Shown here: one piece after another, positions 24,676 to 32,911 of the stretch | Position numbering within the stretch: the first letter of the stretch is position 1 | How the letters are laid out: every line of letters begins with the position of its first letter | DNA from: Verrucomicrobiaceae bacterium | GTDB lineage: Bacteria; Verrucomicrobiota; Verrucomicrobiia; Verrucomicrobiales; Verrucomicrobiaceae | Reading direction: 5' to 3' | DNA: 44,594 bases | Assembly (NCBI GenBank): GCA_016795375.1 | Contig: JAEUHJ010000074.1 | Coordinates: 1-44,594, forward strand | Notes under the pieces: model-generated | What the model was told of the DNA's origin: nothing | Seen by the model: only the letters and a program-made list of their open reading frames with translations | The model's database searches: none | Program-made: the position numbers and the translations under genes

Positions 24676-26597
24676 TCGCCGTCTTCAAAGTTCTGTGCCT
24701 CATCGCCCTCAGCCTGTTGCTGACAGGCCTGGGATGGATGCTGGTCGCGCATCTGGGCTGGGTGACGTCGAATCTTCTGATCAAGGACCTGACCGGCGTC
24801 GGCGCTTTGCTGTTGATCGGATGCGTGCTGGTACTGATGCCGCGTTCGCGTTGGGGAAAATGGCTCACGGGAGCCGCAACGACAGCCACTCTGACTCTCG
24901 TCGTTGTCCAGACGGGCCTGGGCACGCAGTGGCTGCGGGCGCAGATGGCGGATGAGTGGCAGAACATTGAAGCGCCGCGCCTCGCGGGGATCTCGAGCCA
25001 CGGTCATGCGCTCACGGACTCGTACGCGCAGCGGCTTGATCGTGAAGGACGGCGTTACGAGGCGTTCGCGGCCTACGTCAGCGAGATCGGCTGGCATCTC
25101 GATCTTCGTCAATACGCGCAGACACGCGTGCTCGCGCCGAAACTCCATGCGCTGACCGCGAAACTGGAGCCGCCGCCGCTCACGCCCGCGGCATTGCCCG
25201 TGCAGTTCGAGCAGGCGAAGAAACATCTGAATGTCGCGCGCACCAAGGACGACATCGACATCGCGCTGGCAGATTTCACCTCATGCGCCCGCATCGCGCC
25301 GTGGGTTCCCGAAACGTGGCGTTTTTTGAGCGTGGCTGCACTGGCGGCGGACGATCTGCGCGCGGCGGAGGCGCATCTGCGGATTTTTTTGCGGATGAAA
25401 CCGGAGGCTGCGCTGGATGCGACCGTGCGGAGGCTGAAGGCGGGCCTCGAGCAGCGCGCCGCATCCACGAACGCGTGGGAAAACAGCCTGGGCATGCGCT
25501 TTGTGCCGCTGCGCGGCTCATCCGTGATGTTCAGCGTGTGGGAGACGCGGGTGAAGGACTATCAGCGCTTCGTGCAGGAGACCGGGAGGCCTTGGGACAA
25601 ACAAAACAGCCCCGAAAAGAGCGGCTGGCTGCCCGCCACCATGGTGAACCTCTACGACACGGGCGCGTTCTGTGAATGGCTCACGCGGAAAGAACGGCAG
25701 GAGGGCATCATCGGCCCGCATGATTACTACCGTCTGCCATCGCATGACGAATGGCAGGCCGCCGCCGGTGGCAACTACCCGTGGGGGGATTCCTGGCCGC
25801 CGCCGCCCGGCGCGGGAAATCTCAGCGGTGGCGAGATTCGCGAACGTTACGAAAAGCTGCGGGACGCGGGCCTGGTGACGGCGCAAACCATGATCGAGGA
25901 TGGCAGCGGCATCGAGGGCTACGAGGATGGTTTTGCCACGCTCGCTCCTGTGGGCAGCTTCGAGCCGAACGCGCTCGGCATGCATGATCTGGCGGGCAAC
26001 GTGCAGGAATGGTGCGCGGGTTCGATGGCGGATCTGGCGATGCCGCTCTTCACCAGCGAGGAAAAAAGTGCGGTCGGCTTCGCGCGCGGCGGCAGCTTTT
26101 TCACTGCGGACGCGAACACTGCCGCGACCTCTCACCGGAAACCGCTGCCTGCTTTTGAAGCGCTTTACGAGGACACCGGCTTCCGCTGCGTGCTGGCACG
26201 CGAGTTCACGCTGCTGTCGCTGCACGAGACGGCGGACAGCCCGATCGAGGATTCCATCGAGATCAACGGTCCTTGGACGGACAAACCGGTGCATGGACGC
26301 CGCCATCCGGTCGTGATGGCCAGCAATCTTGTCTCGCTGGCCGTCTCCACGCGCTGGCGGCCGAAGATGGAGATCGGCTTCGAGTCCGAGGACGAACGGC
26401 TGCGCGATCCCGCCGGCTGGCGCAAGGAACGCCGCCTGCTCATGATGATCGGCGGCGCTGTGTGCCTGTTTCACGTCGCCGAGGATGGGTTTCTCGTAGA
26501 GAATGCCACGCGCACGATCAAGATCACTTTCGCCAGCCTCGATGACCTGAACCGCGTGAAGGCGCTGCTCGAACCACGCCTCAAGCCGCGCTATTGA
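24672..26597 (+). CDS. Membrane-anchored SUMF1-domain protein lacking catalytic cysteines
   Basis: A 641-aa protein. Three N-terminal transmembrane helices lie at about 4-26, 41-57 and 66-84. A helical TPR-like region (about 100-262) is followed by a formylglycine-generating-enzyme/SUMF1 fold at about 268-510: NSLGMRFVPL, WETRVKDYQRFV, YRLPSHDEWQAAAGGNYPWG, GMHDLAGNVQEWCAG, FARGGSFFTAD and DTGFRCVLA. In true formylglycine-generating enzymes two Cys follow the RGGSW motif; here that stretch has none, so sulfatase activation is unlikely and a binding role is more plausible. An extra C-terminal domain (about 515-641) is unrecognised. The start overlaps the previous stop by ATGA. Confidence 0.8.
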   Translation: MIAVFKVLCLIALSLLLTGLGWMLVAHLGWVTSNLLIKDLTGVGALLLIGCVLVLMPRSRWGKWLTGAATTATLTLVVVQTGLGTQWLRAQMADEWQNIEAPRLAGISSHGHALTDSYAQRLDREGRRYEAFAAYVSEIGWHLDLRQYAQTRVLAPKLHALTAKLEPPPLTPAALPVQFEQAKKHLNVARTKDDIDIALADFTSCARIAPWVPETWRFLSVAALAADDLRAAEAHLRIFLRMKPEAALDATVRRLKAGLEQRAASTNAWENSLGMRFVPLRGSSVMFSVWETRVKDYQRFVQETGRPWDKQNSPEKSGWLPATMVNLYDTGAFCEWLTRKERQEGIIGPHDYYRLPSHDEWQAAAGGNYPWGDSWPPPPGAGNLSGGEIRERYEKLRDAGLVTAQTMIEDGSGIEGYEDGFATLAPVGSFEPNALGMHDLAGNVQEWCAGSMADLAMPLFTSEEKSAVGFARGGSFFTADANTAATSHRKPLPAFEALYEDTGFRCVLAREFTLLSLHETADSPIEDSIEINGPWTDKPVHGRRHPVVMASNLVSLAVSTRWRPKMEIGFESEDERLRDPAGWRKERRLLMMIGGAVCLFHVAEDGFLVENATRTIKITFASLDDLNRVKALLEPRLKPRY

Positions 26598-26606
26598 GCC
26601 ACCTCC

Positions 26607-27020
26607 ATGAACGAGTCGCGTTTCACCATCGATCTCTGGGACAATGACAGCCCCGGGCTGATCATCGCCTGCAAGAGCGGGGTGACTTACACCAACCAGG
26701 TTGGCGGTTATGCGTGCCATCACCCCGAGATCGAAGGCGTGTTCGCTCCGCTGCCAGGAAGCATCAATGAAAAGCTGGAGGCGTTTTTCACCGGACCGAA
26801 ATGGAACGGGCGCTGTTATGATGAGATCGATGAGGAGACTGCGAACTTCATCGACGCGCTGCTGCGTGAGGTCGATCTCGCCAGTTCTCTCTGTGTGGAC
26901 CGTGAGCGGCTTGGGGAATCATGTGAAGCATGGATCTGGGTCAAAATCAGCATGAACAGCCTGCTCTGGCTTGGATTGAACGAAGGCGCGGGCGTCTTGA
27001 CCTGGGAGAACAGTGATTGA
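26607..27020 (+). CDS. DUF6210-like small protein
   Basis: A 137-aa soluble protein. SPGLIIACKSGVTYTNQVGG then YACHHPEIEGVFAPLPG resembles, from memory, the family called DUF6210, whose members share a G-V-x-Y-x-N-Q-x-G-G motif followed by a P-x-x-E-G-x-x-x-P-L stretch. The second half (FIDALLREVDLASSLCVDRE) is helical, with a closing AWIWVKIS strand. No function is known to me. It starts 9 nt after the SUMF1-domain gene in the same operon. Confidence 0.6.
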   Translation: MNESRFTIDLWDNDSPGLIIACKSGVTYTNQVGGYACHHPEIEGVFAPLPGSINEKLEAFFTGPKWNGRCYDEIDEETANFIDALLREVDLASSLCVDRERLGESCEAWIWVKISMNSLLWLGLNEGAGVLTWENSD

Positions 27021-27032
27021 TCCTTCCGCGTC

Positions 27033-27275
27033 ATGGTCACCTTCGCCCGTTTTCTGATGCGCTCAGGCATGCTTGTCATGCTGGTGGCCGCGCTGACGTG
27101 GATCGCGTCGAAGTTCGGCTGGTTCGTCGAAACGGCCCGCTGGACACCGCACGCGGCCGGTGGCGGGCTGTTGCTGCTCATCATCGGCAGCAATATTTTC
27201 TTCCGCCGCACCAGCGGTGTGCGTGATCTCCCACCCGGACGTCCTCATGAGCGAAATCCCGGACATTTCCGCTGA
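27033..27275 (+). CDS. Small two-helix membrane protein
   Basis: An 80-aa protein with hydrophobic segments at about 10-28 (RSGMLVMLVAALTWIAS) and 42-57 (AAGGGLLLLIIGSNIFF) and a basic tail (RRTSGVRDLPPGRPHERN). It begins 12 nt after the previous stop, and its last 29 nt overlap the next gene. The family is unknown. The operon position between two unknown soluble proteins is the main support for its being real. Confidence 0.55.
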   Translation: MVTFARFLMRSGMLVMLVAALTWIASKFGWFVETARWTPHAAGGGLLLLIIGSNIFFRRTSGVRDLPPGRPHERNPGHFR

Positions 27276-28056
27276 CGACGGCATGCTTTTCGAGTGTCAG
27301 GCATGCCGCGAGGATCCGTGCATGCCGCGGCTGGACGATCTTTCCGCATGGGCGCGTTTGTGCGGTTATGGCAGTTCCTGCATCCGCTTGTGTGAAGAAT
27401 GGAATGGACAAGAAGCCGGGCGCAGGTGTGACGCGCTCGCCGGGCGGTTCCAACCTCCCAGTCCCATGTGGAGCGCGCGGAGGTGCAACGTCTGGGTGAT
27501 TCAGTCTCCGTTTCTCGAGACCACACCCGTGGCCGGGAAAAGCTACATCGCCTTCGTGCAGCATCCGTTCATGGCGAGAAAATCCGAGCACTTCTGGTTT
27601 CTCTTCCAGCCGCCTTTCAGCCTGATCAACGGCTGGGATGAATGCCCGGAGGAGATCTACGGCAGCCATCTCCTGCATGTCATGCTCGACCGTGTGCTGC
27701 TTCGCGAGGACAAGTTCGCGCTGATTGTTGTCACCGTGCAGGAGATGATTTCCGTTCCCGCCATTCACGAGCATTTTTCCGAAACGACCAATGCCAGCGT
27801 ATTCGCGAAGTTTGATCATGAGTTCGCCCGCAGGTCGGCCTGGGTGCGCTGGTTGCATTATGTGTACGTCTATTGGAATCTCGAAAGCGATGTGGGTGTG
27901 TGGTGGTTGTTTCGACAAGATCAACCGCTCGCCCACGAACCGGCCCGCCTGGTATTGCAGGGGCACTGGGGCTGGCATGATTCGCTCGTGTGGGCAGGCA
28001 ACCAGCGCCTTTCCGCCGACGAGGCCGCGCACCTGCATTCCTTCATGCTGCGATGA
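27247..28056 (+). CDS. Protein of unknown function
   Basis: A 269-aa protein, probably cytoplasmic: no signal segment if it begins at the ATG at 27247 (MSEIPDISADD). An early cysteine-rich part (ECQACREDPCMPRL, then LCGYGSSCIRLCEEWNG) could bind metal. The remainder is Trp/Phe/His-rich with strand-like segments (NVWVIQSPFLE, KSYIAFVQHPFM, HFWFLFQPPFSLINGW) and GSHLLHVMLDRVLLREDKF. I do not recognise the family. Its stop overlaps the next ATG (ATGA), keeping it within the operon. Confidence 0.55.
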   Translation: MSEIPDISADDGMLFECQACREDPCMPRLDDLSAWARLCGYGSSCIRLCEEWNGQEAGRRCDALAGRFQPPSPMWSARRCNVWVIQSPFLETTPVAGKSYIAFVQHPFMARKSEHFWFLFQPPFSLINGWDECPEEIYGSHLLHVMLDRVLLREDKFALIVVTVQEMISVPAIHEHFSETTNASVFAKFDHEFARRSAWVRWLHYVYVYWNLESDVGVWWLFRQDQPLAHEPARLVLQGHWGWHDSLVWAGNQRLSADEAAHLHSFMLR

Positions 28057-28454
28057 GGAAAAACGTCAAAATCGCCAAACGCTTCTGCTGCCCGCACTGC
28101 CTGACCGTGAGGGTGAAAAGTCCCGGCATCCAGATGCTGGCCGAAGGCGCGGACGAGGTCGTACGCGGCGCTTATCATCTGGATGTGATCGAGCGCGCCG
28201 AACATCTCCGTTGCCAGCGTTGTCAGGGCATTCTGAAAGTGAAGCGCCTCATCGCTGGTGACTACGATTACAGCGACTGGATTGTGGATGGCCCCACCTT
28301 CGCGGGCCTGGTGCTGCTGGCCGTGTTGCGCTGGAGCTTTGATCTCGGTTGGGTGAGCGCCATCATCATCTCACTGGGTTTAGCCACGATTTTGTGGTGG
28401 ATGATCTCACGCTGGCAGAAGCGGCGCATCCGGGCCCGTGTGCTCAAGCCGTAG
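28053..28454 (+). CDS. Zinc-ribbon membrane protein of unknown function
   Basis: A 133-aa protein with CPHC (residues 13-16) and CQRC (about 54-57), a likely four-cysteine zinc ribbon. One or two transmembrane helices lie at about 80-118 (GPTFAGLVLLAVLRWSF, WVSAIIISLGLATILWWMI), with a basic C-terminal tail. It is the last gene of the seven-gene run. Its 3' end overlaps the convergent TPR gene by 11 nt. Confidence 0.6.
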   Translation: MRKNVKIAKRFCCPHCLTVRVKSPGIQMLAEGADEVVRGAYHLDVIERAEHLRCQRCQGILKVKRLIAGDYDYSDWIVDGPTFAGLVLLAVLRWSFDLGWVSAIIISLGLATILWWMISRWQKRRIRARVLKP

Positions 28455-29025
28455 TCTCCGGTGGCGTGCCGCCGCCTGACTCCTCATCGAGCTCACGCTG
28501 CCACTTGAGCAGATTCTCGCGCAGGGGTGCCAATTCGGGCCAGTCGAGCGCCAGACCGAGGTAGGTGCGCTCATACTTGCCATCCTTTAGCGTGAACAAC
28601 TGCACCAGCACCCATTCGGCATCCTCATGCTTCTGCATCATGCAGAAGGTGATCGCGAGTTTGAACAGCAGCGCCGGGTGGTCCGGGTGCTGTTTCAAAT
28701 CCGCCTCGATGAACTGGCGGGCCTCGTCGAGGCGTCCGAGAGCCAGCAACGCCGCGTTCAATCGCAGCCGGTGGTCGATCTCGTCCGGCTCATAGAGAAC
28801 CAGCACCTCCATATAGCGGGCCATCGCCGCATGATCACCGGACACCTCCCAGATGTCCGCGTAAGCCTTCAACACCTCCGGCCGCTTCCGGATTTTTAAA
28901 TTGGTGATATTGTCGAGCTCCGACTTGGCCTGCTGCCAGTCGCCGAAGACCAGCCATCCTGCCGCAGCCTCGATGCGACGCTCAAACGGCCACTCATCGT
29001 CCAGCGGATCGTCGTCTTCGTTCAT
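28444..29025 (-). CDS. Cytoplasmic tetratricopeptide-repeat protein
   Basis: A 193-aa acidic helical protein with TPR-like repeats: AAGWLVFGDWQQAKSELDNI, KAYADIWEVSGDHAAMARYM, LRLNAALLALGRLDEARQF and LLFKLAITFCMMQKHEDAEW, from about residue 20 to 150. No signal peptide. It follows ftsZ by 28 nt on the same strand, so it may be the last gene of the ftsQAZ transcript; whether it serves division is untested. Confidence 0.75.
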   Translation of the reverse strand: MNEDDDPLDDEWPFERRIEAAAGWLVFGDWQQAKSELDNITNLKIRKRPEVLKAYADIWEVSGDHAAMARYMEVLVLYEPDEIDHRLRLNAALLALGRLDEARQFIEADLKQHPDHPALLFKLAITFCMMQKHEDAEWVLVQLFTLKDGKYERTYLGLALDWPELAPLRENLLKWQRELDEESGGGTPPETTA

Positions 29026-29053
29026 CAGAAATGCCGGTGTGACGGCACCAGCG

Positions 29054-30694
29054 TCAACGGCGCAGTTTTTTCTTCAGGCGCATCCAGGTCGGCACGTCGA
29101 GGTCCTCGCCCTGGACGATGGAAGGTTCGGTGTCCTTGAAACGTCCGCGATCCTCCTCGCCGAGGCTGAATGTCTGCTGCTCGCTGGCGGCAGGCTTGCG
29201 GGCGATGACGGTGGAGGTCGTGGTGACGCCGGCGGAGGTGACAGCCGGCGTGTCAAAGGTGAGCACATCATCCTGCGGGGGAGCGGATTCGGTCTGCAGG
29301 GTGACGCTGCGGGCGACGACGGCTGCAAGCGTCGTCTCCTTGCCGCGCGCGGCGTCGGCCAGTTCCTTCGCGACAGGCGTGCGCACCGGGATGCGCGCGG
29401 TTTCGGGCGTGGACTCGATGACTGGAGGTGCGAACCGCTCATCACCAGGCATGCCATCATCGGCAAGTACCGGCTCCTCCTCATGAGGGGGCAGGCCATT
29501 CATCGCAGGCTCATGGACAGGCATGGCCGCAGGTTCCTGGGGTGCGATCTCCTCGTTCGTGAAAAGCAGGTCCGCAGACGGCTCGGCGACAGCCGACTGC
29601 GGTGGTGGCGCGGCTTTCCTCACCGAGGTTTCGCGCCTCTGCGCGGGGGGCGGCATTTCGACGCGCGGCTGGAGCATTTCAGAGGGCGGCGCGGCGGCGG
29701 CGTGGGCATTGAGCTGGTTGAGTCCGAGGGAGCTGATGAGCGTGACGGCGATGGCGTCGCCGAGCTTCGCATCGACCCCGAGACCGAAGAGAATGTGCGT
29801 CTGGTCGGGCACATGGCGGCCGAGCTGTTTCATGACGCCCTCGACTTCGACCAGCGTGAGCGACTCGCCGCCGGCGACGTGAACGAGGAGGTTCTTCGTC
29901 TGATGCAGAAGCCGCCCCTGGTCGATGAGCGGGCTCTTGAGCGCCTTTTTGAGCGCCTCCGTGCCGCGATTCTGGCCACGGGCCTCGCCAAAGCCGAAGA
30001 GGCAGCGGCCGTTCGCATTGGCGAGCGCGGAGGTGAGGTCGTCGAGGCCGAGTTTCACGAGGCCCGGCGTGGTGGTGATGGTGGAGACAGCACGCAGACT
30101 CTGCGCGATGAGCTGGTCCGCCTGGCTGAATGCCTTCTGGATGCCGTCCTTCGGCAGGATGAGCTCGCCCATGCGGTTGTTCTCAAAAAGCACCAGCGCG
30201 TCAGCGCGTTTCTGGAGCAGTTCGAGCGCCTCCTCGGCCTGCGCGAGACGGCGGCGGCCTTCAAAACTGAACGGCATGGTGGCGACGACCAGGACGAGCG
30301 CGCCGGTGTTCTTCGCGATTTCGGCGATGACCGGAGCAGCGCCGCTGCCGGTGCCGCCGCCGAGTCCGGCGCTGATGAAGATGATGTCGTGGCCCTCGAC
30401 CGCCTGGCGGATCTGCTCGCGCGAGAACAACGCGGCCTCACGGCCGAGATCGGGGTCGCCGCCGGCGCCGATGCCCTTCATGAGGTCGGCTCCAAGCTGG
30501 ACTTTGGCCGGCGCCATCGAGTGGCCGAGCACGCGCACATCGGTGTGCGCGCAGACCAGCGTGGCTTCGACGATGCGGTCGAGCGTGATGCGATCGACGA
30601 CATTGGAGCCGGCGCCGCCGACGCCGACGATGCAGATGCGGGGGCCGTTGCCTTCAGAGCCTTCGCGTGACTGGGAGCGTTCGTATTCGACCAT
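29054..30694 (-). CDS. ftsZ: Cell division GTPase FtsZ, divergent type with long linker
   Basis: A tubulin homologue that forms the division ring. The 546-aa protein has the nucleotide-binding CIVGVGGAGSNVV (21-33), the tubulin signature GLGGGTGSGAAPV (110-122) and APAKVQLG (61-68). A variable linker of about 200 aa runs to the conserved C-terminal peptide LDVPTWMRLKKKLRR, the FtsA-binding tail. The T7 catalytic loop is unusual: TTPGLVKLGLDDLTSAL (208-224) aligns with E. coli PGLINVDFADV, so N207 becomes Lys, D209 becomes Gly and only D212 is kept. The linker makes it much longer than the usual 380-400 aa. It starts 36 nt after ftsA. Confidence 0.95.
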   Translation of the reverse strand: MVEYERSQSREGSEGNGPRICIVGVGGAGSNVVDRITLDRIVEATLVCAHTDVRVLGHSMAPAKVQLGADLMKGIGAGGDPDLGREAALFSREQIRQAVEGHDIIFISAGLGGGTGSGAAPVIAEIAKNTGALVLVVATMPFSFEGRRRLAQAEEALELLQKRADALVLFENNRMGELILPKDGIQKAFSQADQLIAQSLRAVSTITTTPGLVKLGLDDLTSALANANGRCLFGFGEARGQNRGTEALKKALKSPLIDQGRLLHQTKNLLVHVAGGESLTLVEVEGVMKQLGRHVPDQTHILFGLGVDAKLGDAIAVTLISSLGLNQLNAHAAAAPPSEMLQPRVEMPPPAQRRETSVRKAAPPPQSAVAEPSADLLFTNEEIAPQEPAAMPVHEPAMNGLPPHEEEPVLADDGMPGDERFAPPVIESTPETARIPVRTPVAKELADAARGKETTLAAVVARSVTLQTESAPPQDDVLTFDTPAVTSAGVTTTSTVIARKPAASEQQTFSLGEEDRGRFKDTEPSIVQGEDLDVPTWMRLKKKLRR

Positions 30695-30730
30695 GATCGT
30701 GGGTGGTTGAGGTTGGAGTGCGTGCGTGAT

Positions 30731-31948
30731 TTAAAAGGTGACGGAGGAGAGGAGTTCCTGCATGCGGCGGCCGAGGCGCTTCAGCGGGGAAAGAAAGGGT
30801 TTTTCGCTGTCGAGGATCTGCGCATAACGAATGAGGCCGATCGGAGCCGAATACTGCGGATTTTCGAACGTGGCAGTGATGCCGCTGACGGGCGCGGAGC
30901 CCGCGCGTGTGACCTTGATGCCAAACACCTCACGCGCCACGGCGTCAACGCCTTTCATCAGGCTGACACCGCCGGTGAGGTAAACACCCGCCCCGAGACG
31001 GCCGAGATGCTCCTCCACGCGCACGCGGATCTGCGTGAGGATTTCCTTCGTTCGCAGGTTCATGACCTCGTTCAAAAAGGCGCGCTCGACCTCGCCGAGG
31101 ACCAGGCCGGTGTCGTCCTCGATGCTGAGCATCTCGCCCTCCGGCACGTCCTCATACAGAACACTGCCCTCCTCCACTTTCAGCCGCTCCGCGCGGCCGT
31201 TCGGGATTTGCAACGCCATGGAGACATCGTTCGTGATGTGATCGCCGCCGAGCGGCACGCAGCCGGAGGCGGTGATCATGCCGTCCTCATACAAAACATA
31301 GTCGCAGGTGCCGGCGCCGAAGTCGATCATCAGCGCGCCCTGCATCTTCGCCTCGCGGGTGAGCACGACCTGCGCGGCGGCGACGGGATTGAACACCACG
31401 TCCTCGACTTCGAGCGGAATCTCGCGCACGCAGCGGATGGCGTTCTGCACGCGGCCGCGGATGCCATGGATGATGTGGTAGTCCGCCTCCAGCACGCGGC
31501 CTTCGCGGCCGATGGGCTGCCGCACAGCCTCCACGCCATCGACGATGTACTGGCGGTTGACGCTGTGCAGGAACACGTTCGTCTGCGGGATGGCCACGCC
31601 GCGGGCGATCTCCTTCGACTCCTCGACATCGTCCTCGGTGATCTCCGTCTGGTCGTCCGGGAGGCGGTGGCGTCCGCGGTTGTTGAGGCTTTCGATGTGC
31701 GCGCCGGTGACGCCGAGGAAGACATTGCGGATCATCACGTCGCTGCGGTCCTCGGCACGCACGAGCGCGTCATTCACACAGGTCTGCACCTTTTCAAAAT
31801 CGACAATCTCGCCTTTGCGCACGCCACGCGAAGGCGCCTGGCCCACGCCGAGGATTTTGATCGCGCCGTCACGCTTCGCCTCGCCGACGACGACACAGAT
31901 CTTGTGTGTTCCGATTTCGAGTCCTGCGTAGATGGTGCTTCTGGCCAT
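30731..31948 (-). CDS. ftsA: Cell division protein FtsA
   Basis: An actin-like protein that tethers FtsZ to the membrane. The 405-aa length fits. It opens with the phosphate-1 motif IYAGLEIGTHKICVVVGE, has a 1C subdomain region, phosphate-2 ALMIDFGAGTCDYVLYEDG and the adenosine motif GVYLTGGVSLMKGVDAV. The C-terminal SPLKRLGRRMQELLSSVTF looks amphipathic, as required for membrane attachment. Its ATG follows the ftsQ stop by 6 nt, and ftsZ follows by 36 nt. Confidence 0.95.
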   Translation of the reverse strand: MARSTIYAGLEIGTHKICVVVGEAKRDGAIKILGVGQAPSRGVRKGEIVDFEKVQTCVNDALVRAEDRSDVMIRNVFLGVTGAHIESLNNRGRHRLPDDQTEITEDDVEESKEIARGVAIPQTNVFLHSVNRQYIVDGVEAVRQPIGREGRVLEADYHIIHGIRGRVQNAIRCVREIPLEVEDVVFNPVAAAQVVLTREAKMQGALMIDFGAGTCDYVLYEDGMITASGCVPLGGDHITNDVSMALQIPNGRAERLKVEEGSVLYEDVPEGEMLSIEDDTGLVLGEVERAFLNEVMNLRTKEILTQIRVRVEEHLGRLGAGVYLTGGVSLMKGVDAVAREVFGIKVTRAGSAPVSGITATFENPQYSAPIGLIRYAQILDSEKPFLSPLKRLGRRMQELLSSVTF

Positions 31949-31954
31949 GAGAAA

Positions 31955-32911
31955 TCAGCGTGCGGGAGTGGCGGGGGTGTTTTCCACCAGGGCCAGCCCG
32001 GTGACATCCGGCGGCTCGTGGAAGGTGACGGGCGTGTTGATGCGAGGGAGGAGATTCAGCGTGGCCACACGCCACTTCCGCGCGCGCGCCTCGTGCATGA
32101 AACGGTCAAAGCGGACGAGCTGGGGATCGAGGTCGTCCACGCAGAAGGTGATCTTCGCATCCCCGCTGAAATGCGCGACGAGGGACCACGCGTTCGGGAT
32201 TTCGACGCGCTCCAGCTTCGCGTGACCGTCCGCATCCCGGCCTTGCAGCTTCTCCATCAGGCGCAGCGCGGAGTGAAGCTGGAAATCCGGCACCGGCCTG
32301 CCCGGCTCCGCCGTGCTGAGGCCTGGGAACTGGATGCGCGGCATGGCCAGGCACTCTTTGGTGACCACCTCGCACGGTACCGGCGCGCCCTCGGCGTCTA
32401 GCAGGCAGCCTTTGCCGCTGAGCGGCTCCATCAGCTTGTGCTTCGCGCACTCGATCCATGCCACGGGGATGCGCTGCACGACGTCGAGTGTGAGCTTGCC
32501 GTGGTAATCGCGCCGGATCACCGCCGACTTCACCTGCGGCAACCGCTCGATCCGCGCCCGCACATCACGCAGGTTCATCGTGAGCACGTTTGTGGCCGTG
32601 GTCAGCCCTGTGGCGGCGACGATCTGTTCGCGGGTGAGCGTGCCGGCCGTGTTCACCTCCACCGCCTTCAACATGAACTGCTCGTTTTTCTCCAGCGCCT
32701 CATGCCACGCCACCCAGCCGACGCCGATGATGAGCATCGCCGCGATCAGGCGCAGCGCATTGCGGAAACCGCGGCGGCGGCGCTCCAGAGCCTCATGCTC
32801 GCGGATGACCGGAGACTCGGGCTGGTAGTCGATGACGTGAGAGTCCTTTACCCGGCGCTTGCTGGCAGAGCGCCTGGCGGTTTTTTGAGAGCCTTTTTTG
32901 ACAGCAGACAT
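31955..32911 (-). CDS. ftsQ: Cell division protein FtsQ/DivIB
   Basis: A bitopic divisome protein of 318 aa. It has a basic cytoplasmic N-terminus (KKGSQKTARRSASKRRVKD), one transmembrane helix at about 50-70 (ALRLIAAMLIIGVGWVAW) and a POTRA domain (VEVNTAGTLTREQIVAATGL, LRDVRARIERLPQVKSAVI). The FtsQ beta-domain includes KLTLDVVQRIPVAWIE, which matches the conserved V-x-x-R-x-P-x-A stretch. The ATG at 32911 is favoured; an in-frame GTG lies 15 nt upstream. The mur/ddl genes that usually precede ftsQ are not upstream here: a divergent tRNA-modification gene is. Confidence 0.9.
   Translation of the reverse strand: MSAVKKGSQKTARRSASKRRVKDSHVIDYQPESPVIREHEALERRRRGFRNALRLIAAMLIIGVGWVAWHEALEKNEQFMLKAVEVNTAGTLTREQIVAATGLTTATNVLTMNLRDVRARIERLPQVKSAVIRRDYHGKLTLDVVQRIPVAWIECAKHKLMEPLSGKGCLLDAEGAPVPCEVVTKECLAMPRIQFPGLSTAEPGRPVPDFQLHSALRLMEKLQGRDADGHAKLERVEIPNAWSLVAHFSGDAKITFCVDDLDPQLVRFDRFMHEARARKWRVATLNLLPRINTPVTFHEPPDVTGLALVENTPATPAR

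Noticed and set aside
30707..32401. A 564-aa plus-strand frame opposite ftsA and ftsQ, and a similar frame opposite ftsZ (28901-30670)
   Set aside because: Shadow frames rich in D, A, H and G with no motif; the minus-strand division genes are certain.
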